A DNA stretch of 6,148 nt from Geothrix sp. (GTDB taxonomy: Bacteria; Acidobacteriota; Holophagae; Holophagales; Holophagaceae). The translations under genes were made by a program, and so were the position numbers. The stretch covers positions 1-6,148 of the forward strand of contig JAMPXL010000070.1 in assembly GCA_023701165.1 (NCBI GenBank). The letters are read 5' to 3'. Below, in pieces: positions 1 through 6,148 of this stretch (positions are counted from its first letter, which is position 1; each line of letters begins with the position of its first letter). Under the pieces are notes generated by a model. It worked only from the letters and a program-made list of their open reading frames with translations, did not search any database and had not been told where the DNA came from.

Positions 1-663
1 CTTCGGATTGGAGATGAAGGCCACCTCGACCAGCACGGCCGGCATGGCGGCGCCCCGCAGCACGATGAAGGGGGCCTGCTTGACACCCCGCTCCTTGATG
101 CCCGCCAGATGGTTGAGCTTGCCCTGGATGGCCACGGCCAGCCGCTCGGAATCCTGAAGGAAGGCCTTCTGGGCCAGGTCGTCCAGGATGCTGGCCACCA
201 CGCTGTCGGGGTTCTCCGGGGCCGCTCCGGCGCCGGCATTCTCGGTGGCGGCCACCTCGTCGTCATCGCCCCTGCCCAGGCTCAGGAAGAAGACCTCGGA
301 TCCCCGGGCCGCCTTGGCCCGGGCGGCGTTCAGGTGGAGGCTGATGAAGAGGTCGGCCCCCTGCGCGTTGGCGGCCCTGGCCCGGTCCCAGAGGGGGATG
401 AAGGTGTCGTCGTCCCGGGTGAGGACGGCCTCGAAGCCCGCCGCCTCCAGCCTTGCCGCCACGGCCTTGCCGATATCCAGCGCGGCCGTCTTCTCCTTCA
501 GTCCGCGGGGGCCCTTGGCGCCGCCATCCTCGCCGCCGTGGCCCGGGTCCACCATGACCTTCAGGCGCGGTGGACCCGCCGCCGCCGCCGCGGGTTTGGG
601 AGTCTGGCCCCAAGCCAGTAGGCTGAAGGTGGCGAGCGCAAGGATGCTCAGGAGTCGATTCAT
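1..663 (-). CDS. N-acetylmuramoyl-L-alanine amidase (Amidase_3 family), secreted; 3' end cut by window edge
   Basis: Reading the minus strand from the ATG at 663-661 gives 221 codons with no stop before the window edge, so the C-terminus is missing. Residues 1-19 are a signal peptide (Asn-Arg, then a Leu/Ala-rich core ending Ala-Trp-Gly), followed by a Pro/Ala linker with five Ala at 25-29. The zinc amidase domain begins at about residue 34. VMVDPGHGGEDGG (36-48) supplies zinc ligand His42, GLKEK supplies Glu57, ISLHLNA supplies His110, and VEVAFISNP supplies the catalytic Glu213. Known members cleave the amide bond between MurNAc and the stem peptide of periplasmic peptidoglycan, for cell separation or wall turnover. 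An acidic Gly/Ala-rich stretch at about 128-152 is an insertion between conserved blocks. The start is fixed by the signal peptide and by an in-frame stop three codons upstream. No Shine-Dalgarno is visible before it, and its ATG overlaps the hisS ATG. Which amidase paralogue it is cannot be told from this fragment. Confidence 0.93.
   Translation of the reverse strand, partial: MNRLLSILALATFSLLAWGQTPKPAAAAAGPPRLKVMVDPGHGGEDGGAKGPRGLKEKTAALDIGKAVAARLEAAGFEAVLTRDDDTFIPLWDRARAANAQGADLFISLHLNAARAKAARGSEVFFLSLGRGDDDEVAATENAGAGAAPENPDSVVASILDDLAQKAFLQDSERLAVAIQGKLNHLAGIKERGVKQAPFIVLRGAAMPAVLVEVAFISNPK
596..624 (+). promoter_or_regulatory. Possible hisS promoter within the amidase gene (weak)
   Basis: TTGGGA (596-601) and TAGGCT (619-624) are 17 bases apart, which is the ideal sigma-70 spacing. 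They match four and three consensus bases respectively. Any hisS promoter must lie in amidase coding sequence because the genes' starts overlap. This is the best match I saw by eye, but the -10 is poor and the true promoter may be elsewhere. Confidence 0.2.
650..654 (+). promoter_or_regulatory. Shine-Dalgarno of hisS, inside the amidase signal-peptide codons
   Basis: AGGAG with a seven-base spacer to the ATG at 662 decides the hisS start over the much longer open frame. On the other strand these bases encode residues 4-5 of the amidase, so one short stretch serves two functions. Confidence 0.8.
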
Positions 664-1909
664 GGCCCAGTCAGTGAAAGGCATGCGGGATTTGTTCGGG
701 GCGGAGCTGCGTTGGTTCCAGCATATCGAGGAAACCGCACGCCGCGTGTTCGGCCGCCATGGCTACGGCGAGATCCGCACCCCCATCCTGGAGGAGCTGG
801 ACGTCTTCAAGCGCAGCGTGGGCGAAAGCTCCGACATCGTGAACAAGGAGATGTACCAGTTCACGGACAAGGGCGGCCGCGAGGTCGTGATGCGCCCCGA
901 GAACACCGCGGGCGTGGTGCGGGCGGCCATCCAGCACAAGCTCCTGGCCTCCAGCGACCCCGTGCTGCTCTATTACATCGGCCAGCAGTTCCGCTATGAG
1001 CGCATGCAGACCGGCCGGTACCGGCAGTTCTGGCAGATCGGCGCCGAGAGCTTCGGCGTGGCGACGCCCGAGAGCGAAGCCGAAAGCCTGCTCATGCTCC
1101 ACAGCTTCCTCAAGGAACTGGGCCTCAAGCAGATGGTCTTCTCCATCAACAGCGTGGGCACGCCGGAATCCCGTCCCGCCTTCCATGCGGCCTTCCGGGC
1201 CTTCTTCGCCGAGCGAGCGGATGAGTTCTGTGAGGATTGCCACCGGCGCTTGCAATCCAACCCGCTGCGCGTGCTGGATTGCAAGAATGAGAAGTGCCAA
1301 GGAGCGCTGGAAGGGCATCCCGTGCTCACCGACCACCTGGACGAGGCCTCCGCGAAGCACCACGCCCGGCTCAAGGCCCTGCTCACAGAGCTGGGCATCC
1401 CCTTCGAGGAGAACCCCCGGCTGGTGCGGGGCCTGGACTACTACACCCGCACGGCCTTCGAGCTGCTCAGCTCCGATCTGGGGGCCCAGAGCGCCCTGCT
1501 GGGCGGCGGGCGCTACGACGGGCTGGTGAAGCAGCTGGGCGGCCCCGACGTGCCGGCCTTCGGCTGGGCCATCGGCCTGGACCGCCTGGCCATGGTGCTC
1601 CAGCAGGTGCGCGGCGAGGCGCCCCATGCCGTCCCGGCCCTGCTCATCCCCCTGGGCGAGCGCGCTGCCGCCGAGGCCCTCAGGCTGGCGCGCAGCCTCT
1701 GGGACGCGGGCGTCGCCGTGCAGGTGGAGACCCGCGGCGGTGCGTTGAAGAAGGCCATGGCCAGCGCCAACCGCATGGGCGTCCAGACCGTCCTCATCCT
1801 GGGCGACGGCGAGCTGGACAACGGCGCCGTCACCGTCAAGCACATGGCCTCGGGGGAACAGGAATCCTGGCCCCTGGGCGAGGTTGAGGCCCGGCTGGTC
1901 AAATCCTGA
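662..1909 (+). CDS. hisS: Histidyl-tRNA synthetase
   Basis: This 415-residue protein is close to the usual bacterial length of about 420. It charges tRNA-His with histidine in the cytoplasm, using ATP, as a class II homodimer. The N-terminus has the typical SVKGMRD (4-10). Motif 1 lies around IRTPILEE (38-45), followed by RPENTAG (78-84). Motif 2 is FRYERMQTGRYRQF (110-123). The histidine-specific loop is VRGLDYYTRTAFE (255-267), with GGGRYDGL at 281-288. Motif 3 is GWAIGLDRL (301-309). The anticodon-binding domain runs from about 323 to 415. Four Cys at 190, 193, 207 and 212 in the insertion region look like a possible zinc knuckle. The reading frame stays open back to 188, but that part is antisense to the amidase. 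The ATG at 662 is chosen because AGGAG (650-654) sits seven bases upstream and the family N-terminus begins here. The gene ends in TGA, with rhlE following after 135 bases. Confidence 0.97.
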   Translation: MAQSVKGMRDLFGAELRWFQHIEETARRVFGRHGYGEIRTPILEELDVFKRSVGESSDIVNKEMYQFTDKGGREVVMRPENTAGVVRAAIQHKLLASSDPVLLYYIGQQFRYERMQTGRYRQFWQIGAESFGVATPESEAESLLMLHSFLKELGLKQMVFSINSVGTPESRPAFHAAFRAFFAERADEFCEDCHRRLQSNPLRVLDCKNEKCQGALEGHPVLTDHLDEASAKHHARLKALLTELGIPFEENPRLVRGLDYYTRTAFELLSSDLGAQSALLGGGRYDGLVKQLGGPDVPAFGWAIGLDRLAMVLQQVRGEAPHAVPALLIPLGERAAAEALRLARSLWDAGVAVQVETRGGALKKAMASANRMGVQTVLILGDGELDNGAVTVKHMASGEQESWPLGEVEARLVKS

Positions 1910-1924
1910 CCATTCAGATAAACT
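1896..1924 (+). promoter_or_regulatory. Possible rhlE promoter at the end of hisS
   Basis: TGGTCA (1896-1901) and TAAACT (1919-1924) are separated by 17 bases, and each matches four of six sigma-70 consensus positions. The -10 sits in the only AT-rich patch of the region (about 1912-1930), just past the hisS stop. Use of this promoter would give a leader of roughly 110 bases before rhlE. The alternative is read-through from hisS, since no clear terminator separates the two genes. Confidence 0.35.
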
Positions 1925-1949
1925 AATGACTTCGTGATCGCAGGCGACC

Positions 1950-2030
1950 CCCGGTCTCCGCCTCTTTTCAGTCCGAATACCCCACTTTTCGCCCTGACCG
2001 GGCCTCCGGAATCCTTCCGCGGGCGGGCCC
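1950..2030 (+). other. rhlE leader with mutually exclusive inverted repeats
   Basis: CCCGGTC (1950-1956) is the exact reverse complement of GACCGGG (1996-2002), across a pyrimidine-rich 39-base loop. A second structure pairs GGGCC (2000-2004) with GGCCC (2026-2030). It encloses a short hairpin, CGGAA (2007-2011) with TTCCG (2015-2019), and stops five bases before the rhlE Shine-Dalgarno. Bases 2000-2002 belong to both pairings, so only one can form at a time. Short GC-rich repeats arise easily by chance here, so this is a candidate regulatory leader only. Confidence 0.3.
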
Positions 2031-2034
2031 CTTC

Positions 2035-2039
2035 AGGAG
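2035..2039 (+). promoter_or_regulatory. Shine-Dalgarno of rhlE
   Basis: AGGAG lies five bases before the ATG at 2045. It selects this start over the earlier in-frame candidate at 1934, whose extra 37 residues do not resemble the family. Confidence 0.8.
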
Positions 2040-2044
2040 CGACC

Positions 2045-3341
<1,297 letters not shown>

Positions 3342-3343
<2 letters not shown>

Positions 3344-3371
3344 GGGGCCTATACCCCTTGACACGAGGGTA
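3342..3371 (+). promoter_or_regulatory. Nested inverted repeats and TTGACA: candidate operator/promoter of the marR operon
   Basis: AAGGGG (3342-3347) and CCCCTT (3354-3359) form a perfect six-base inverted repeat around CCTATA, starting within the rhlE stop codon. TACCC (3352-3356) and GGGTA (3367-3371) form a second repeat sharing the middle C-rich arm. The second repeat flanks TTGACA (3358-3363), an exact -35 consensus. MarR proteins usually bind palindromes of about 16-20 bases overlapping their own promoter, and both repeats are of that size. The first repeat could instead act as a rhlE terminator hairpin, although no T-run follows. No convincing -10 is visible; CAGTCT (3381-3386) sits at the right distance but matches poorly. 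Confidence 0.4.
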
Positions 3372-3394
3372 AACCCGGCGCAGTCTTGTTGCTT

Positions 3395-3892
3395 ATGCAA
3401 GAACTCGCCCCTGAATCCTTGTCTGACGCTGGCCTGGGAACCCTGGCCGCCGCGGTCCGCCGCCTGCTCAAGCAGGTCGTGTGGGCGCGCCTGGCCCCCC
3501 ATGGCCTCAGCCCCCAGCAGTTATGGGTGATGCTGGTCCTCCTCCAGAAGGGCCCCTCCTCACTCCACCCCCTGGCCCAGCAGGTCTGGATGGACGACCC
3601 CACGGCCAGCCGCCTGGTGAAATCCATGGTGGGCCGGGGCTGGCTGACGGCCCGGCCGGACCCCCGCCATGGGCGCCGGATCCTCATCGATCTGTCGCCC
3701 GCGGCCCGGCCCCTGGCTGGAGAGCTCCAGGATCTGGCGGCGGACATCCGCGAATCCATGGTGGCCGGGCTGTCCCCCCAGGAGCAGGCCGCGGTGCGGA
3801 ACGGCCTCCGGGCCATGATCGGCAACCTGGAATCCATGCTCGCGGCCGTTCCCGCCCCGGGCGCCGACGAGGGCGAGGCCGTCGCATCGTGA
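3395..3892 (+). CDS. MarR-family winged-helix transcriptional regulator
   Basis: The protein has 165 residues from the ATG at 3395, or 168 from an in-frame TTG at 3386. The length fits MarR dimers, which typically repress neighbouring genes and release DNA on binding a small phenolic or lipophilic ligand. Helical dimerisation segments lie at about 10-30 and 105-150. The winged helix includes GLSPQQLWVMLVLL (37-50), a recognition-helix region around DPTASRLVKSMVGRGW (68-83), and a wing with the family pattern RPDPRHGRRILIDLS (87-101). A short Ala/Pro/Gly tail follows. Neither start has a recognisable Shine-Dalgarno. The -35 at 3358 would place transcription start close to the ATG, so leaderless translation is possible. 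It is followed after 53 bases by a secreted hydrolase and then RND efflux genes, its likely targets. The ligand cannot be inferred. Confidence 0.88.
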   Translation: MQELAPESLSDAGLGTLAAAVRRLLKQVVWARLAPHGLSPQQLWVMLVLLQKGPSSLHPLAQQVWMDDPTASRLVKSMVGRGWLTARPDPRHGRRILIDLSPAARPLAGELQDLAADIRESMVAGLSPQEQAAVRNGLRAMIGNLESMLAAVPAPGADEGEAVAS

Positions 3893-3910
3893 CCCGGGCC
3901 AGTGCCCGGG
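3893..3910 (+). terminator. Perfect hairpin just after the marR stop (terminator or attenuator candidate)
   Basis: CCCGGGC (3893-3899) and GCCCGGG (3904-3910) are exact reverse complements around the loop CAGT, forming an all-GC seven-pair stem directly after the TGA. No T-run follows, so it is not a classical intrinsic terminator. It could partly reduce transcription into the downstream genes or protect the marR message end. Confidence 0.45.
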
Positions 3911-3936
3911 CAGATACCATCCCGATGTCCCGTCCT

Positions 3937-3942
3937 GGAGGA
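3937..3942 (+). promoter_or_regulatory. Shine-Dalgarno of the MBL-fold hydrolase gene
   Basis: GGAGGA ends three bases before the ATG at 3946. The in-frame ATG at 3925 lies upstream of this site and has no such motif, so 3946 is the preferred start. Confidence 0.75.
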
Positions 3943-3945
3943 TCC

Positions 3946-4884
3946 ATGCGCGCCCCGACCGCCTTCGCTTCGGCCCTCATCGCCCTGGCCGCTTCCGCGG
4001 CCCAGCCCCTCGGCGCCCACGCGCGGCATCAGGCTGCCGCGACTGAACCGGCGAAGGTCCACAAAGTCGAGAAAGTGGCCGAGAACGTCTACTGCATCTT
4101 CGGCCAGGGCGGAAACATCGGCCTCATCGTCACCAGCCGGCACGCCATGCTCATCGACGACCAGTTCGAACGGCTGGTGCCGGGGCTTCTGGAGGCCGTC
4201 CGCTCCGTCACGGACAAGCCCATCAAGTACCTGATCAACACCCACGCCCACCCCGACCATGTGGGCGGCAACGTGGTGCTGGAGAAGCAGGTCAGCGCCA
4301 TCATCGCCCACACCAACGTCCGCCAGCGCATGGCGACCGAACAGGCCAAGCTTGAACCGGCGAAGCGCGGCGGCCTGCCGGAGCTGGCCCTGGGGTCCGA
4401 GGACGCGAAGGAACAGGCGCGCTTGAACATCCACCTCGACGGCACGGAGGTCCACCTGCTGCACATGGGCCCCGGCCACACCGACGGCGACGTGATCGTG
4501 GGCCTCCCCTCCGCGCTGGTGATGCACATGGGCGACCTGTTCTTCCTGGGCATGCTGCCCTACATCGACACCGGATCCGGCGGCAGCTTCGACGGCCTGG
4601 TGTCCCAGGTGTCCTCCGTCGCCGCCTGGATCCCCGATGGCGCGCGGATCATCCCCGGCCACGGCCCCGTCTGCGGCAAGAAGGAACTGCTCCGCTACCG
4701 CGACTTCCTCCAGGCCGTGCAGGCCCACGCCAAGGCCCGCCCCGGCCGGAACGTTGCGGCCCTGGCCGCCTCCTTCGATCAGGCCGCCTGGCCCGAATGG
4801 AAGCCCCGGACCGAGTTCGTCACCTGGGAAACCCTCTTCTCCGCCGCCACGGGCAAGGGCCCGGGCCGCGTCACCCGCCCCTGA
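3946..4884 (+). CDS. Secreted metallo-beta-lactamase-fold hydrolase
   Basis: This is a 312-residue protein. Residues 1-26 look like a signal peptide with an Ala-rich core and a cleavage site after AHA (24-26), so it is probably periplasmic. The MBL fold starts near 40. The metal-binding motif NTHAHPDHVGG (98-108) gives His100, His102, Asp104 and His105. PGHTDGD (176-182) gives His178, HMGD (194-197) gives Asp197, and IPGHGPV (236-242) gives His239. All ligands for a dinuclear zinc site are present. The spacing and flanks (GPGHT...LP...MGD, then PGHG) recall class B1 beta-lactamases. However, the position of the B1 zinc ligand Cys is Asp here, as in glyoxalase II-type hydrolases. Beta-lactam hydrolysis is therefore possible but not shown; a thioester, lactone or other ester is equally possible. 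It lies between a MarR regulator and an RND adaptor, 30 bases before the latter, and is probably cotranscribed with it. Confidence 0.9.
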   Translation: MRAPTAFASALIALAASAAQPLGAHARHQAAATEPAKVHKVEKVAENVYCIFGQGGNIGLIVTSRHAMLIDDQFERLVPGLLEAVRSVTDKPIKYLINTHAHPDHVGGNVVLEKQVSAIIAHTNVRQRMATEQAKLEPAKRGGLPELALGSEDAKEQARLNIHLDGTEVHLLHMGPGHTDGDVIVGLPSALVMHMGDLFFLGMLPYIDTGSGGSFDGLVSQVSSVAAWIPDGARIIPGHGPVCGKKELLRYRDFLQAVQAHAKARPGRNVAALAASFDQAAWPEWKPRTEFVTWETLFSAATGKGPGRVTRP

Positions 4885-4914
4885 CGCCGCATTCAACCAA
4901 AGGCCCCGCCCCGT

Positions 4915-6096
4915 ATGAACCCTTCCGATACCACCCTCTCCGACTCCCCTTCCGGCCGGCCGGTCCTCCTGCAGGGATGGCGCCCCTGGGTCATCGCCGG
5001 CGCCGCCCTGCTGGGGCTGTTCTTCTGGTTCCGCGGCGGGAAGAAGGCGGCCGCCCCCAGCGCCGCCGGCCGTCCGGTGCCCGTGGCCGTGGCCGTGGCG
5101 CGGAAGGGCGACATGGCGGTCCAGCTCTCGGGGCTGGGCACCGTCGCGGCCCTGAACAGCGTCACCGTGAAGAGCCGCGTGGACGGCCAGCTGGTGCGCG
5201 TGGCCTTCACCGAGGGCCAGATGGTGCGCCAGGGCGACCTGCTGGCGGAGATCGACCCCCGCCCCTTCCAGGTCCAGCTCATGCAGGCCGAAGGCCAGTT
5301 CGCCAAGGACCAGGCCGCCCACCAGAACGCCCTGGCGGACCTGCGGCGCGTGCAGTCCCTCGTGCAGCAGGGCATCGTGTCCCGCCAGCAGCTGGACACC
5401 CAGACCGCCGCCGTGGCCCAGTTCGAGGCCGCCCTGAAGGCCGACCAGGCCCAGGTGGAAAGCGCCAAGCTGAACCTCACCTACAGCCGCATCACCGCGC
5501 CCATTTCGGGCCGGGTGGGCCTGCGCCAGGTGGACGCGGGCAATATGGTTCGCGCCAGCGACGCCAGCGGCTTGGCCACCATCGCGCCGGTCCAGCCCAT
5601 CAACGTGGTCTTCGCCGTGCCCGCGGACCACATCCAGAAGGTCATGGGCCAGAACGCCAAGGCCGGGAAGCTGCCGGTGGAGGCCTGGGACCGCGACCTC
5701 AGGACCCGCATCGCCGCCGGCGCCCTGGCGGCCATCGACAACCAGGTGGATCCGGCCACCGGCACCGTGCGCCTGAAGGCGCTCTTCGCCAACGAGGACC
5801 GGGCCCTCTTCCCCAACCAGTTCGTGAACGCCCGGCTGCTGGTGGACACCCTCCGGGGCGTCGTGATCATCCCCACGGCCGCCGTCCAGCGGAGCCCCCA
5901 GGGCGCCTTCGTCTACATCGTCACCGCCGACAGCACCGTAGAACTCCGCCCCATCGAGACCCAGGGCACCGACGGCGATGACACCGCCGTGGGCAAGGGC
6001 CTGTCCGGCGGCGAGACCGTCGTCACCGATGGCCTCGAGAAGCTCCGCCCCGGAAGCAAGGTCGCGCTGCCCAAACCCGCCGGCTCGAAGGGGTAG
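4915..6096 (+). CDS. mdtA: RND efflux periplasmic adaptor (membrane fusion protein), MdtA-like
   Basis: The 393-residue protein links an inner-membrane RND pump to an outer-membrane channel. A single hydrophobic segment at about 24-39 (WVIAGAALLGLFFWF) anchors or exports it after an unusually polar first 20 residues. GLGTVAALNSVTVKSRVDGQL (broken as GLGTVAAL 73-80 and SRVDGQL 87-93) opens the lipoyl half-motif, with GDLLAEIDPRPF at 107-118. An alpha-helical hairpin spans about 120-185, and the second lipoyl half is SRITAPISGRVGLRQVD (191-207). The beta-barrel region contains VEAWDR (255-260), DNQVDPATGTVRLKA (275-289) and LFPNQFVNARLLVDT (298-312). The membrane-proximal part follows, with VVIIPTAAVQ (316-325). 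These blocks match E. coli MdtA in order and detail. The Shine-Dalgarno is weak (AAAGG, ten bases upstream). The RND pump gene begins three bases after the stop. Substrates cannot be deduced from the adaptor. Confidence 0.93.
   Translation: MNPSDTTLSDSPSGRPVLLQGWRPWVIAGAALLGLFFWFRGGKKAAAPSAAGRPVPVAVAVARKGDMAVQLSGLGTVAALNSVTVKSRVDGQLVRVAFTEGQMVRQGDLLAEIDPRPFQVQLMQAEGQFAKDQAAHQNALADLRRVQSLVQQGIVSRQQLDTQTAAVAQFEAALKADQAQVESAKLNLTYSRITAPISGRVGLRQVDAGNMVRASDASGLATIAPVQPINVVFAVPADHIQKVMGQNAKAGKLPVEAWDRDLRTRIAAGALAAIDNQVDPATGTVRLKALFANEDRALFPNQFVNARLLVDTLRGVVIIPTAAVQRSPQGAFVYIVTADSTVELRPIETQGTDGDDTAVGKGLSGGETVVTDGLEKLRPGSKVALPKPAGSKG
6088..6093 (+). promoter_or_regulatory. Shine-Dalgarno for the RND pump gene, within the end of the adaptor gene
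   Basis: AAGGGG lies six bases before the GTG at 6100 and overlaps the last codons of the adaptor gene. It supports the non-ATG start and translational coupling across the three-base gap. Confidence 0.65.
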
Positions 6097-6099
6097 TTT

Positions 6100-6148
6100 G
6101 TGAATCCCTCCAGGCCGTTCATCCTCCGGCCCATCGCCACCTCCCTGC
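6100..6148 (+). CDS. RND-family inner-membrane efflux transporter, N-terminus only (MdtB/MdtC-like)
   Basis: Only 16 codons are inside the window, starting with GTG. The peptide reads MNPSRPFILRPIATSL. The pattern Ser-Arg-Pro-Phe-Ile-x-Arg-Pro-Ile-Ala-Thr-Ser-Leu is the conserved cytoplasmic start of RND pumps just before the first transmembrane helix, and E. coli MdtB has the closely similar RLFIMRPVATTL. Its position directly after an MdtA-like adaptor makes an MdtB-type subunit the most likely identity, but the fragment cannot separate MdtB, MdtC and other RND pumps. Confidence 0.82.
   Translation, partial: MNPSRPFILRPIATSL

Noticed and set aside
576..590. Five CCG repeats in the amidase gene
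   Set aside because: They encode the short Ala linker after the signal peptide. Such triplet runs are common in this composition and no further function is suggested.
188..661. In-frame 158-codon extension upstream of hisS
   Set aside because: It is antisense to a convincing amidase domain, its Ala/Ser/Arg-rich translation resembles no HisRS N-terminus, and a good Shine-Dalgarno precedes the ATG at 662.
671..1843. 390-codon minus-strand open frame opposite hisS
   Set aside because: It is the shadow of a fully motif-supported hisS, with composition-driven translation and no family signature.
1934..2044. Longer rhlE start giving 37 extra N-terminal residues
   Set aside because: The RhlE family begins at MSFD, and AGGAG precedes the ATG at 2045. 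The extension looks like translated leader.
3925..3945. Alternative hydrolase start seven codons upstream
   Set aside because: It has no ribosome site and would place extra residues before a good signal peptide. GGAGGA lies between it and the preferred ATG.
5081..5098. Three tandem CCGTGG repeats in the adaptor gene
   Set aside because: They encode a Pro/Val/Ala stretch near the membrane segment. Too short and too composition-typical to call a functional repeat.
3349..5631. Very long minus-strand open frame (760 codons) opposite marR, the hydrolase and the adaptor gene
   Set aside because: The three plus-strand genes have clear family motifs. The antisense translation is low-complexity Gly/Ala/His/Gln-rich, as expected opposite GC-rich codons.
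4797..5981. 394-codon plus-strand frame overlapping the adaptor gene
   Set aside because: Its translation is Arg/Pro/Gly-rich with no domain, while the overlapping frame encodes a complete MdtA-like protein.

Overview
The window is a strongly GC-rich bacterial segment, with nearly every third codon position G or C. It is densely packed with genes and shows no mobile-element, tRNA, rRNA or CRISPR signal. Protein style and codon use would fit a high-GC Gram-negative lineage. An acidobacterium of the Holophaga/Geothrix type is my tentative guess, and it rests on overall impression, not on a marker gene. Envelope-type genes (periplasmic amidase, RND efflux adaptor) support a diderm.

Left part (1-1909): a divergent pair. 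On the minus strand is the N-terminal 221 codons of a secreted N-acetylmuramoyl-L-alanine amidase, cut off by the window edge. On the plus strand is a complete histidyl-tRNA synthetase gene, hisS. The two start codons overlap inside a single CATG (661-664), so each gene's ribosome-binding and promoter region must lie within the other's coding sequence.

Middle (1910-3343): a 135-base leader with several inverted repeats, then a complete rhlE-type DEAD-box RNA helicase gene. All helicase motifs are intact, and the basic Gly/Arg tail is encoded partly by a run of eight Gs.

Right part (3344-6148): a short gap with nested inverted repeats and a perfect TTGACA, then four co-directional genes: a MarR-type regulator, a secreted metallo-beta-lactamase-fold hydrolase, an MdtA-like periplasmic adaptor, and the first 16 codons of the RND inner-membrane pump (MdtB-like). 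The order suggests a MarR-controlled efflux or detoxification operon carrying a periplasmic hydrolase. The hydrolase has the layout of class B1 enzymes but an Asp where B1 beta-lactamases have the zinc-binding Cys. This module and the overlapping divergent starts are the points most worth a second look. I found no wholly novel system that the sequence alone can support.
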